Shown here piece after piece: positions 48,402 to 61,739 of a DNA stretch of 64,000 nucleotides. The notes under the pieces were generated by a model. That model made no database searches and had not been told where the DNA came from. It saw only the letters and a list, made by a program, of their open reading frames with translations. The translations under genes were made by a program, and so were the position numbers. Positions within the stretch are counted from its first letter, which is position 1. Each line of letters starts with the position of its first letter. Source of the DNA: Agroathelia rolfsii (Eukaryota > Basidiomycota > Agaricomycetes > Amylocorticiales > Amylocorticiaceae); assembly GCA_018343915.1 (NCBI GenBank), contig JABRWF010000003.1, positions 2,356,001 through 2,420,000 of the forward strand, written 5' to 3'.

Positions 48402-51400
48402 TTGTGTTGATACTTGATTTTTTTTTCTCCATTTCTCCTTTTCTTTGCTTACTATACAATGCAACTCTCCACCCTGTCTGTCCATCGTGTCGTGTCGGTT
48501 TAGCTCCTCTTTTTTTGATTGTTAGGCTCATTGCTTGCTTGTTTGCTTCTTTTGTTACCCCTCCCTGCCCCTTTTTTTGGTTGCTCGCTCTTGTGTGTAT
48601 CTCCCCCTTCTCATGGTCCAGTCGGACAAATCGGGATGGAATTAAAAAGGATGACGTCGATGCTGTAGTTTGTGTGTCTATGCCTGCATGTATGCTTCCT
48701 CTGTTTTTTTGTTTTGTTTTGTTTATTACAATTCCTTTCTTCTCTCTGGCTTACAACTGCCTCTCTGGGTGGGTTCTCTTGCCTGAGCGGTCCAATGCGC
48801 AACCGACTGCTGCTGGGCTTTTTGACCGGCTCGAGTTGAAATCAACCAGCCCACTACTGACATCCTCACCATCAATGTCAGGGAACATACCTATAACCCC
48901 CTGTCTTGTCTTGTCCAGCTCGGAATGTCCCGCTGCCACCTCTACTGCCACCATTTAGCACTACCACCACCAACGCCGCATATCGGACGGAGATGCCTGG
49001 CCGGTGTAAAAACATCTCTACCATCTATATGCGCACACATGCACCCCTTCATTCACTCGATCCCTGCGCTGGTGGCATCAGGAATCAAGAATCTATGACG
49101 ACATTGATGCATTGGCATGTATTGATGCAAAGCGTTGGAATAGGCTATGCATAACATACATCATGTATGCCCTGACTGACATGAGTAGACGCCGCATATG
49201 TGTACGCGTGTTCTCCGTTTGTGTACATCGGTGTAACTAATACGTATAAGCATGTGCTTGCGTGTACTAGTTCGTTCGAGTCGCCGACGTATCAATGTCT
49301 GGAACGCTTTCTCCCATCGCATCTAATGATCACGCTGATGATAATGATGATGATCTGTAGCTATCCATCTATCCATCAGTCTATATTTATGCTTTTTGAG
49401 TATCACTCTGGTGCGCATTAGCGAAGGTTTTGATATGCATATACTTCTGCTAGACGGTACGTGCCGCAATGTGCATACCACGCACACGACGACATTTGAA
49501 TTTCAAGTTATTGGCATAATTAATGTCTAATGTCCGGATTTTCAAAAAGAAGGGTGGAGGGTGTGGTGAATCCAACCCATCCCAATAGTCACTTTTAAGT
49601 TCTGGTTAATTTCTCATTCGATCACAAGGATCCTCATCGAGCTCGAGGCCTGTATTATCCATGCTATCGGAGTTGTCAGTCATCTTTGCCGACACAAACA
49701 TGCGCTTTACCCCGCGGGAATATTTCCACCGCCACCATCTTAGATTTTAAGTTTACGTTATATGTATGCATGCATATGTACATGCTACCACACAGTACTA
49801 GTAATATACTATAGCGTCCGAGTCGTATGTGCGCTATAGCTTTTTGCCGCAATGAGTCGAGGCTCTAAAAGAACGAGACTGACAGATACTAGTACTCTTC
49901 GGAGAAAACTCGATGGACAGCAAGCGGCAGTGGCATATGCATGCGCATGCGGTAGTAAGATAATAAACTTAGCTTATAGACATGCTGGCAGGTGGTAAAG
50001 TGAACGGAATTGAAGAAGACGGATCGGTGGCCATCTCGGGCCTCCATCATGACGGGAGAGAGTCATCGAGGGGTGAGTGTATGCGCTTTCAGTTGGTTGT
50101 TATAACTCAGACGCCAGGATCACTCGAACGACCGTTGGTAGCTATAGCAATGTATGTTCGGAAGTGGATGCTACGGCTACTGGATCTTTCGGAATACTAC
50201 AAGCACTCAAGCTCTTTGATTTTTTTCAAGTTGTGATTGTGATCGGATCCTATCTGTCACACAAAGCATAGCATGGGCTATACATGTAGTAAGCTCGGAA
50301 AGTATCCACATCGGAGGTTGGTTCGGAAAACAAGAAAACCGAGTTTTATGAATGCGGTGCATTCATTTATCGGCAATACACACCTTTCGGCATATGCGTG
50401 ATCGATAGGCTTCGACATGGCCAGGCTTTTTTCCGCACATCCTGCATTTCATAACTATGAATGGAGACGATATACAGGGAAACAAATTTCATCAACGCTC
50501 TCGAGCCGCCAGCTACGTTTTACTCCGATAAACGGAAGACCGTCATAGTCGTTGTAGGCGATGGTGATTATATCCATGCAAGTACAGATATGGACGACAG
50601 TGTCCAATACGATGGTAAGCATTGCTCAGGGTGCTGCAATATCTTGCTTGTGACCTCGATCATTGGAGCCTCTGGCATTTTCCGAGCAGGAGCTCGCTCA
50701 CAGCCGTGGCATCATCGGTCGAGCAAGCCGCTGACCTAGTGGTGCAATAATACCTACAGCCAGCCATCTTCTTTTCTCAATCATCTTTTCTTTTTTGATT
50801 CCTTCTTCCCCGCAGTTCTTGCTCGCTTTTGGCTCAAAAGAGCCCCTGAGTGGATATGTGTGTGATAAAGATAAATCATTATCATCCTTTTTGTGCGTAT
50901 CGCATGTGCGTTGGCATCGCCGCTCCCCGGGCGTCATAATCCACTCAAGAGCCTCTACCACCGCTGTTCAGCTGACCTGATTACCATGAGCCGGAAAGTC
51001 ATCGGCGGAAAACAGCCAAGGAGGCTTTTTTACTCATGCTAGGTCAATGTATGCGCATATCACAACAGCTTTTCCGCCCTTAGCACTGTATGGCTGATAT
51101 CAGCAGATCAGCAAATTCCGATAAGTGTTCGGAATGGTGTGGAGGTGCGAATAATACTCCGTAGCCACCATCCCGTCCCTTTCCTTATTCCGCATGCCTA
51201 TGTATACATCTTTTGCGACTCTGTGATCCAAAGCGAGAGCCTCGAGGCAGGGATGAGAGATCAAAAGCGCCACAAGAAGCCCTGACCGGCTACACTCAAG
51301 ACACTTCCTCCCCTCCCCTCTCACTCCCAAGCTGAACGGCTCATCAAGGATCATGAACAAATCCAGTCCGAACTAGAAGGGCATCAGGCGCTGTAGATGG

Positions 51401-52971
51401 ATCATGACTATGGCTAGGGAGCCTGAATAGTCAGAAAAAGTGATAGATGATAGCGAGCCATATAGGATCATAAGAACACAGAAGCGACGCACTTCTCAGG
51501 CCAGAGAGACAGAGGTTTGAGCCATCGCAGCTCAGGTTCGTCTCCCTATTCAATTGAATTCATTATCGCTGTTAGCCCTGGATGCCGGTCTTTACGCAGG
51601 CGTGAACTCCTGACTACCTTCCCTTCTACTTCCTCCTGCACTTCGCGTACATACAGGGCACTTCATATATTCCAAGTGACACTGCCCAACATGGTCAGCG
51701 ACAGACCCGTGCGCATATGCGCCGCCCCTTTTGATGATGGCCGAGTATCAGCGGTCAGGCGGGCAGATAATCGCTCAATTTCATCTTCTTTCATCCGTAT
51801 CTAAGGGCGTTTCTGCGAGACTTCCACCGAATTAACCGAAGGTGGTTTTCATTGTCTGTTTCCGTCCATATACTTATCTTCTGGTGTGTGTATGCGAACG
51901 GTTCGTTCGCTTGCAGGAGCCGCTCCGTCCGGGGAAAACGAACGTCAAGTTTTCGGTCTCATAATCAACCACACCTGATATAGACCCGAAATTGTATTCT
52001 CTTTTGAAGCCTGTTCGGCTCACCAGTATTTGATGACCATCAGGTGTCCTTCTCGGATTCCTTTCTTGATTTCGTGCTTCCATCCAACATACCGCTCAAG
52101 GCAGTCGGTATGGGCGTGCATTTAATATCATGAGACTCATGGTGACCATTGCTATCCATACACACCTATGAAAATAGTAACCTCTCTGTCTTGTGTAATC
52201 AAGAATGATATTGAGCGTATTCCTGTTCAGGCCCTTATGACCTCGGCGGCTACAGGATAAGAGCTTCTTTATACTTGGAATGCTATCATCTATGCAGTCG
52301 TCATCATTATTTATTATCACCAAGTATACAGTCTAGACAAATACACGTACGCATGTACACGTATGTGAGTGTATTTATATGTAACATTTTGCCGCAAGAG
52401 TTCACGAAGGCTTGCAAGATCCGAAAAAAGAAGTGTGTTGGTCGGGGCTGGCGGTGGAATAAATCGTGGCCGCCCTGATTTTGGCATTTGTTCGCCCCTG
52501 GGATAAGGAATGGTAGCGATAAGGCTACACAACCCTGTGTATGTGTTGCTGTCTTCTTTCTGTATTGGATTCCTAAGCAGGGCTGTCGATCATCTGCTGT
52601 AAGTAGCGATGAGTGGAGCAGATGCAAGCATCGTGATGATCATGCGCCCCGACTCTCCACTTGGGAATGGGGGGGAATGAATCGGATTAGCGCTTTCAGT
52701 CAACATCGTATGACAAATGCAAAAGACCATAGCCTTTAACGCTCAGAACACCTCACACCATGGATACCGTTGGTAACTCAAGTCAAAGATAAAAAGATAA
52801 AGAATGAAGAAATTTTATGCGATTGAAGCAAAATTGTCTACATTTGGATATCAGAGCCCCTTTCCCGTCCTGTAGAGTCTTCTCCCCATATTGATGTGTT
52901 TTGTTGTCTATCGGGGAAAGACTGGGGGCAGGACAAGGATCAACGATGCATCAATCCCACCGGTAACTTAC
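48402..52971. other. 4.6-kb stretch with no recognisable gene
   Basis: This lies between convergent genes (INO80F-like and NDUFS8). The first 500 bp are T/C-rich, fitting a 3' UTR. The rest has only short random ORFs, no conserved motif, no tRNA-like structure and no clear repeat. Confidence 0.5.
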
Positions 52972-54251
<1,280 letters not shown>

Positions 54252-54434
54252 CGTTGTGTAGTCTGGGGAGGGTATGAAATTGAAGAGGAATTTACGAGCG
54301 CGGCGAGCGGGAATTGGGAAACGAGTGGGCCAAATGTCACGTGTCACATACTCCTCAGCCAATCACGTTGTACTGTTTACCCGGCCTCAAGGGGACCACT
54401 ACTTTTGCTGCAATAAACTTCTACCCGCTCCATA
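54252..54434. promoter_or_regulatory. Bidirectional promoter, NDUFS8 / prefoldin subunit 2
   Basis: This 183-bp spacer contains a CACGTG E-box at 54338-54343 (within TCACGTGTCAC) and a CCAAT box at 54359-54363. Such elements are known binding sites for bHLH factors and the HAP/CBF complex, which often drive respiratory genes; their use here is inferred. Confidence 0.65.
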
Positions 54435-55011
54435 ATGGCTTCAAAACCGAAATCCAAGGGAAAACTACCACCACTCACACATGAAGGTTCGCTCTCTACT
54501 GTCCAAAATCCCGCATCAAGCATGCAATTTTCTTATGGTGATCAAGTCCAGAGATCCAACATAACTTTAGTCGTATGCAAAATGAGCTGCAGACGATAGC
54601 GAGCAAGATCGGAGAGCTGGAGGGGGAAGCAGATGAGCATGCGTGGGTGGATTGATGCTCTGCGCGGACCCATATATCTTATCGCCGGACTTGGCAGGCT
54701 TGTGCTTACGACGCTCAATGAAGCCTTGCAAGCAGATCCCAATCGCAAATGCTTTCGTTTGATCGGTGGGGTGCTCGTCGAACGCACCGTTAAGGATGTC
54801 GTACCAGCGCTTCAAACGAATAAAGAGAATGTTCGTACTCTTTCGATAATATTGATTGATCACGGGTGCTAAATCTACTTCACACATCTTGAACTGGGAT
54901 TTGCAGATTCTCAAAGTGGTCTCCAACCTCGTCGAACAGTACAAGACCAAAGAACAGGATTTCGACACATTCCAAAAGGATTACAACATTCGACGAGTCT
55001 CGCAATCCTAG
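54435..55011 (+). CDS. Prefoldin subunit 2 (beta-type)
   Basis: This encodes a 126-residue prefoldin subunit 2, part of the hexameric cytosolic chaperone that hands nascent actin and tubulin to CCT. Exons are 54435-54486, 54552-54642, 54698-54830 and 54907-55011 with introns of 65, 55 and 76 bp. The two coiled-coil arms (about 18-55 and 85-120) flank the beta-hairpin core, with RMQNELQTIASKIGELE, DPNRKCFRLIGGVLVERTV and NLVEQYKTKEQDF matching the family. Length is normal. The N-terminus is short and Lys-rich. Confidence 0.95.
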
Positions 55012-55654
55012 ATAAAGTTCTATTGTGTGTAAATTACCTCTTCAGGTCTGGTCGGTTAAACTTCGTTTGACACGAAGCCATTAGAGAGAGCTGATCTCGA
55101 GTGGATCAATTATCTGATTCGTTGGATCTGCCTCGTGTAGGATGGATGGTTCTGACCTGGGAGCTTCGGGCCTTACACGTGCATGACCGTCAGATTGTTT
55201 GTAGCGAACAACCTTGCTCCACCAACCAGAGCATTTCCGTACTAGGTTATATCTGCCTTGCATGAGGCTCGTGTTTACCTACTGTGAGCTTGCAAGTATT
55301 TCTTATACGGTATTTACACAGACATTTCGTTGATTTACGGGCCCGGATACATTGTCACTTTATGCACTCGACTACGAATACATGCATCATATTTATGAAT
55401 ACCAGGGGCGTAACCGTAGATACAGTTACGTTCATTGTAAAATAAATAAGTCCCTGGAAAGCCACCGCCATCAGATTGTTGTGCAGATGGGTCAGCCGAG
55501 AACGGTAACTCTCACGAGTTTCCAAGTTTTTTTTTTTCTTCGTTATTCCTTGTACCGTTACGGCCATCTTCTTCAACTGCTGCGCAGAGCCTTTCTGTCG
55601 CACATTTACCCACTCCATTCCCTTACAACTCACATTCGTTTCAAGTAAACAATC
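55012..55654. other. Intergenic, upstream of PR-1-like gene
   Basis: No gene is seen. It is AT-rich, with a T run near 55529-55538 and a pyrimidine-rich leader before the next start codon. Confidence 0.55.
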
Positions 55655-56405
55655 ATGTTCATTTTCAGCCTCTTTGTTGTAGTTTTCACTTGCTTCCGCA
55701 TTGCCACCGCCACCGCCAACACTGGATGGCATACTTCTCGTGCCGCTCGGACTCACAGCCAACGCTCATGGTGGACCAAGTATGGCTATTTGAATGTTCA
55801 GAATGCTGCGCGTGCACAACACAACGCATCTGATCTCTCCTGGTCTACGGAGCTGGCTTCGCTTGCGCAACAATGGGCAAGCACATGCCAATTTCAACAC
55901 TCTAACGGGTCCCTGATGTCTGAACCGTATGGAGAAAATCTGGCGGCGGGCGCGGGCCACTTTTCGTCCTGGGCAGCTTCGAATGTGTTCTTAGAAGATG
56001 AAAGTCTGTATTCTTAGCCTTTCCTGTGCAGTGCCTCTCTTCCATTTCTCTGTCTACTGTCCCTGATTGGGTCAAGAATATTGACGGGCTTCATGATTTC
56101 ATTTTATGAATTGCCAAACAGGTTCCTACGACCCGCAGTATCCGGCCTATAACCATTTCACACAGGTGGTCTGGAAGTCGACGACCGAGATCGGATGCGC
56201 CGTTTCATATTGCGATAACATATTTGATGCCAAATATGGAAGGGCCGCATATCACGTCTGTCTGTATTACCCCGCAGGAAATGTTGTTGGACAAGTGACG
56301 TGAGTACCTCTGTCAATTTAGCACTCCTGCTAATACTGTTGATTGAACATGAATAAATGAATTAAAACTATGACGAATGTGCACAGCGACAACGTGCAAG
56401 TCTAA
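55655..56405 (+). CDS. Secreted PR-1-like CAP/SCP domain protein
   Basis: This encodes a 181-residue secreted protein of the CAP superfamily (pathogenesis-related 1 type), members of which bind sterols or lipids outside the cell. Exons are 55655-56003, 56122-56299 and 56387-56405. A signal peptide covers about residues 1-21. CAP motifs in order: LNVQNAARAQHN, LSWSTELASLAQQWAST, EPYGENL, YNHFTQVVWKST and YHVCLYYPAGNVVGQ. Cysteines typical of the fold are present (CQF, GCAV, YCDN, VCL). The last exon encodes only six residues. In fungi these proteins are linked to sterol export, fruiting or interaction with plants; which applies here is unknown. Confidence 0.92.
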
Positions 56406-58302
56406 ACCCTGGAGGATCAAGCGTTATATCTCTCCTTGACACATTCAAATCTGGTGATTTGGTAGATGTCTTGTTTATTCACTCTCATTCTTTCATTTCC
56501 ACCCCTTGGCTAGCCTCATAGGGATTTTACTTCTCCCGAGCGCCCACGATGAGCTCGATGCCTCGATGCCCCTGCGCCCTATTTCGCTACAATACACTTC
56601 GACCTAGAGTCAGGTGAATCTTTCATTATTTGATAAAAATCCCTTTGGGATTTCCGTAAATATGTATAACACTTGTGTTATTTGCCATTTGGCAAACTAT
56701 ATACCATTATGTTTTTGTGTGTTCACTTTTCTTTATAGCCTTTTGCCTATTGTTGGCCTGAAATGGAACACTATCGGGAGCGTTCCGCAATCGAGTGCTT
56801 CTATGGATTATCAATGCTCTTAGCTATCTGTTCCTTTCCCCGTCTTCGTGGCACAGGGCTAATATCAATCAGACGGCTGCTGTCGGCGGGACAGGTCGAC
56901 TGATGCTGTCTGTGCGTGTACGTGTATGTGCACATGTCAGTATACGATTATCTGCGGATTAAACTGCCCGTGCTTGGGATTGAAGCTATTCTATCGCTCT
57001 GTTTCATCACGGCTGTTTATAGATTGGCCTGATAACTGATAATGTCCATAGCAGCAAAGAATGAGGACCCCACTTGCCTCCGTAGCTCGAGTTGTCGTCT
57101 CAGGATATTGTCATGTGCTAGGACGATATGCTATGCATCTGGTCTTGGGTATAGTCTGCTGACTGCGCTTTTGGAGTTCTGGACATGAAAGATATGCCCG
57201 CTGGTTTGTTGTTGCCAATTCAGTCAGCGGTGCAGCGCATACAATCGTACAGCGGTGACAGTGGTAGATGTATGTGCCCTCAAACGTCAGAGATGGGAGG
57301 CAGCTGCTAGGTGGATTGCTATCTGCGTAAGTTATGACTAATGCAATAGGCAACAGGCTCTATCATCGGCTTAAAGAGTGAACTGGTATGAGATGGCGAT
57401 GATCAGCATAATCTGGAGAGATTGTTGATCACAACATACTTGAGGAGATAAAAAAAAAAACACCGGCAGGGATGCGCATTGTGCGGCTTAGGCATTGGTG
57501 CGTGCTCTGGCCTGACACAGAGCAAGTCGGTCATGTTGACAAGTGGGAAAGAGAGGAAAGATGAGCTGCCCAAAAAAGGCAATAAGAACATGAGTCTCCT
57601 AACTGAGCTCGCATCTCAGCCGCTTCTCCACCGATACGGATTGCTCCGTCTGGCGAAGGGTAGCCTGCAGCACCTCGGGAGACCCACTGAGGAAAATGCA
57701 CTGCCTTGTATCCAAAGCTCCGGTAGCTCTCACAAAGAAGCTTCGCTCAGAATGGATTAGCTCCAAGTTCGCCGTACGCGTCGCGGGGCCGACGCGACGG
57801 CAGTTCAAATCCGGCATTCATCATATCATCATCATCGTCATCGTCATCGTCTTGCTCGATTACGGACGATATGTACAACTTGAATCTGGCTCAGAACGAA
57901 ACACTCTACGGTCGAAAAATCATGCTAAAGGGGAAACGCATCAAGTCAGAGAAGAAGCACACATAAATGCTATCTTAATAGATAGCCAAACGGTCCCTGC
58001 CACCTTCTCGACGCACGAAGGCTCAAGTCGATCAAAATGGAGTCACCGAGAACCCTTAGATATACTCGGGGGCCTGTCAGTTTTCGCGTCCCGTCGGGCG
58101 CCCCGATAATGCGAAGAAATGCATTGTATGACTATAGCATATGAGTGTATCGAGAGGTGAGAGAGGATCGTGTCTTCACGAGCTATATGTAGAAGCTACT
58201 GATTGGATACCCGGTGTGGTGGGGCGTCCTGCATTGGGCATAAACGAGCGACTACCACAAAAATAAAATAAAATAAAAACATAAAATAAAACATCGAACG
58301 TT
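56406..58302. other. Intergenic between convergent PR-1-like and Pex14 genes
   Basis: This 1.9-kb spacer holds only short unsupported ORFs, with a CATCGT run near 57825-57853. A tRNA-like AGTTCAAATCC string near 57800 does not fold into a T-arm. No gene is recognised. Confidence 0.5.
58260..58291. repeat. (AAAAT)n microsatellite beside Pex14 stop
   Basis: A pentanucleotide AAAAT/AAATA run immediately downstream of the Pex14 coding end, similar to the run in the TIP41 intron. Confidence 0.9.
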
Positions 58303-59696
58303 TCAGCTAAAATGACTCATGATGCGGAAACACAAGTAAACACACTGACCGGTTCAAAACTAGACCCTTGAGAGCCCTGATCTCTTTTCGGACCTCTTCT
58401 TCCTGTGGGCTCAGCATACCACTCCCTGTGCCCATCCCACCGAATCCGGCTATCCCCGGCGTACGGAATGTATGTGCGGCGTATGTTTGCGTGGTGATAT
58501 ACCCCGTGAGATCCGACAGTGCCTGTAACGTACGTTGCATAGGTCCTATCTTGGGCGAGTTTGCTGGGGGGTACTTGGGAAGAGAAGCAACCAGAGAGGA
58601 AAGAGAAGCAACGATAGGAGGAGCCGGCACCGGGGGCGGTTGGATGTAGGTCCAGACAGGAGAGTCACTCTCGGAGCTCGTGAAGGATGGGTGGGTCGAT
58701 AGCGTTGTCCATAAACGATGCTGGATCATAAGACAGGTTTCAATGTGTCAAGAAGTATATGGATGGATCAGAGCCTTACCTGGACATCGGACCATTCCTC
58801 AGCCGGAATCCAGGTCATCTTGTTTTGAAGATAACCGGATATCTCTTCTGCGGTCGCTGCGCATTTCTCTTTCTCCAACTCATGGATTGCACAACGAAGG
58901 AGTGTTACATTAGGGGATTTCTCCGCATTCTCAGGACCAGATAACACCGCTGCTAGCTCGTCGAAGCTCTGTAAGTCGCGGAATGTCTTGCTTTCACTGG
59001 GAATACTGGACCGGGGTATAGCGTCGAAAGACTTGGACTGTAAGTCTTTAGTCTCCTGAACCGACTTTGTCAATCTGTTCAATAAGTCGCGGTGGTGAGC
59101 TTCGAGCGATTCTCTCGCATGCTTGGAACGGGTCAGACGTGGTAGGAGGAATCGCTAAAAAATGAATCAATTCAACCTGGCTCTATGCTGAAAGTCATGC
59201 AAATATACCCTACATTGTACAGCAGCAATAAAATCGCCGATCCTCCAGCAAACCAGGCAATCGCTCTTGCCAATCCCAGCAATAATTGAGGCAACTGTGA
59301 TGGTGGGGGTTGTGGGTATGTTGGAGGCGGTACAGTGGGTATTTGCGGCTACTGGAATCATCAAGACCTGAACCTCACGTCAAACGCGTGTAGGCGTACA
59401 TGCTCACGAAGTAAGGCATCAATCTCTGTAGACGTTAAACCTTTGTCCATAAGGAACGTCCGTTTCGCTCCAACATTTGCAGAGCGGGTCTGGGACGAAG
59501 ACAAGAATGAACGGGCTTGTTGAATGAGCTCCGTCCGGGATTGCATTGTCCCTGTAGCCTGAGCAGTGGCAGGTGGTACATCGGAGGGAGTGTCCGCCGG
59601 GGGAGGGCTGGTTGTCTGTACCTGTGCACTACTCGAGGACGAGGGCGTGGGGCGCTCAGCTGGAACATTTTGTGTTGTCTTTTCGTCGTCTGCCAT
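58303..59696 (-). CDS. PEX14: Peroxin Pex14
   Basis: This is the peroxisomal membrane docking protein Pex14 (about 393 residues), which receives the Pex5 cargo receptor. Exons are 59400-59696, 59214-59348, 58780-59154, 58350-58720 and a last piece of four bases at 58303-58306. The Pex5-binding N-terminal domain (about 53-96) shows RTELIQQARSFL and KRTFLMDKGLTSTEIDAL. A hydrophobic segment (about LLLGLARAIAWFAGGSAILLLL, 120-141) fits the membrane span, followed by a coiled coil. The C-terminal part ends near EEEVRKEIRALKGLVLNR. If the final 43-bp intron is not removed the protein gains about 13 residues and stops at 58307. The conserved ends suggest this terminus is shorter than in many relatives. 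Confidence 0.9.
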
Positions 59697-60040
59697 AGCT
59701 CCGAGTACTGTTGGTTAGCGGCAAGGCTCAGGAGCTTGGGGACTTCAAGTTAGAGGACTCAAGCAGTAATTCTATGAGCGGGTAAGCCGCTTGTGATTTC
59801 ACCGGAGGTCAGACTGTTTGCTTCCGTTCTCCACAGTATTTCGCTGACAAATATGCGATGTCACGGCGCTTTCATCCGTGCAACCACTATGTCATCATCA
59901 TCTCGACCGCCGTGACTGCAATCCTCTTGAGACTTACTAAAATCACAGACCGGCAGAGTACCCACAGAACATTAAACTTGAATATCGAGCACTCGAACTC
60001 TGTCAATTCAGGACTATTGTGTAACTACACGACTCTGGAC
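59697..60040. promoter_or_regulatory. Divergent spacer, Pex14 / F-box gene
   Basis: 344 bp between start codons. An in-frame upstream ATG at 59858 would extend the F-box protein by 61 residues with no domain, so I treat this stretch as promoter and leader. Confidence 0.45.
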
Positions 60041-61571
60041 ATGAATCCAATCTCGAAAAATTCGCATATATCTCTTGAGTCCCTTCCAGTGGAGCTCATT
60101 GCTGAAATACTGGGCGAGCTGGATCTAGCTTCACTCGCCCAAGCATCTCAGCTTTCCCGGAGATTCCGTCAAATTATTTCTGATCCTTCGATTAATCCTT
60201 GGCGTAGTCCTATTTTGCGTACTTTGCGATCCAACGCTTCGCACGACTATGAACCTGCTCTGACTAATTTAGCCGTACGACAAACCGTCCCGCGTCATAA
60301 TTTCCTTGAAATTTTGAGTATTGCAAGACCGGCTTTCATACTTCACGAAGCTACGCTTCCCAATCTCGCTGATGAAGAATGGAAAGAAGTGTTTGAGCGA
60401 CGGTTTCTACCCAGCTGGAAGAAATGGAGGAAGACTGGAGAAAGATGGCGATCAGCTTACATGAAGTAAGAATTACTTGGCTCATGCCTCGTGAAGGTCA
60501 TTCATAGCATATGTATATTTATAGGACTCTGGCGAGAACACTGCATCGAAGTATATCATCATGCACAGCTGACGAAGCTTGGACAAAGTAATTGCCCAAT
60601 CAGTACTCTCAACATCTTACATATATCTTAAGGCGCATCATATCAGATACATTGTTCTTAATCGCAATGGCACTGCAAATGAACTTGATGGGGCATCCAG
60701 GCACTTCAATCCCTTGGCCATCTTTCACGAGATGAAGTATGTTTACGTCAAGATCACTGCTACATCAAACTTCCTCACGTCCAGTTCTCGTCAAGGTTGC
60801 AAAATAACCTCGCACATCTACAAACGCGAATAAGGGTTTGTTTTCTATGCTATCCTCTTATCATGTTGCTCATGGTATCTGTGTATATTTTAGCTTGTTG
60901 TGTCGTTTGCCGATGTTCGCATACTAGCGTTGGGGGTACTTTATCGCCCCAAAACCAAATTCCTCATTAACGACAATGCACGTGCCTTGCTCCACCCTCC
61001 TGGAATTAGTGTTATTGGAACAGGCTCATCTCTGCCATCCACGAACCAAGATGATGGTACACATGAAAACCATGAAGAGCAAGCAGGAGTTATCTCAAGT
61101 AAACAAAAATTTTGAAAGCCAACTTTCATGTTATGAGCAAATACTCAATTACTTGTTAAGGAACTAACCCGCGATCGACAATGTATGAGCGTCTTACTCG
61201 CCCATTGCCAATCCCCGAGCATGCGGAATACCCATTCCCTACCTCTCAGGAGAAAAGATGGTTAGGTGATGGTGAACTTGAGGAAGAGGGCATGGACTGG
61301 GTTGGCGGTATGCTGTGCGTCTTTATCCTTTATACATTGCCGAAGTAAAGTTAGTCTCATAACCCACCATAGGCTGACAGCTCAAATTGTCGGTCCACAT
61401 ACTCTCGAAACCTCAGACGGTCAGCTGGCCGTACAACAGGATCTGGATCTTGTCATTGGTCCAAACAGAAGTCAGTTTGCAAGCTTTTCATGGGCTGATT
61501 TGGATATTATTGCGCCCTGGATGGGGGAGAGGGTTTTACGAAGAATTGAAGGGCCTGGACTGGGGATTTAA
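60041..61571 (+). CDS. F-box domain protein
   Basis: This is an F-box protein, likely an SCF ubiquitin-ligase substrate adaptor. Certain exons are 60041-60465, 60525-60587, 60647-60736 and 60796-60835, then one from 60894, and a last one from about 61372 to 61571. The F-box sits near the N-terminus (about residues 11-55: SLESLPVELIAEILGELDLASLAQASQLSRRF, with Pro at the usual place). Downstream conserved-looking parts are YIVLNRNGTANELDGASRHFNPLAIF and FADVRILALGVLYRPK, then WADLDIIAPW and RRIEGPGLGI at the C-terminus. Splicing between about 61010 and 61180 is unresolved: a donor at about 61009 joined to an acceptor at about 61164 restores the frame into YERLTRPLP, but a charged coiled-coil-like stretch in between could be another exon. 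Confidence 0.75.
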
Positions 61572-61739
61572 AATGGAAATCTGCTCAAGTCAATCAAGGC
61601 TGATTGCTACTAGTACATAGCATTGTTGTTCATCTGCATGTTTACGTGAGAGTAGCCAAACTCCTTGCCTAAATACTTTTGTCCAAAAGCTTGAGTGAGA
61701 ATCATGTAGATGAATACTAACGAATTTGAAGATTGAATT
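61572..61739. other. Spacer before M28 pseudogene
   Basis: Short AT-rich sequence containing no recognisable coding motif. Confidence 0.5.

Noticed and set aside
57780..57815. tRNA-like AGTTCAAATCC string
   Set aside because: The flanking bases do not pair as a T-arm and no D-arm or acceptor stem can be built.
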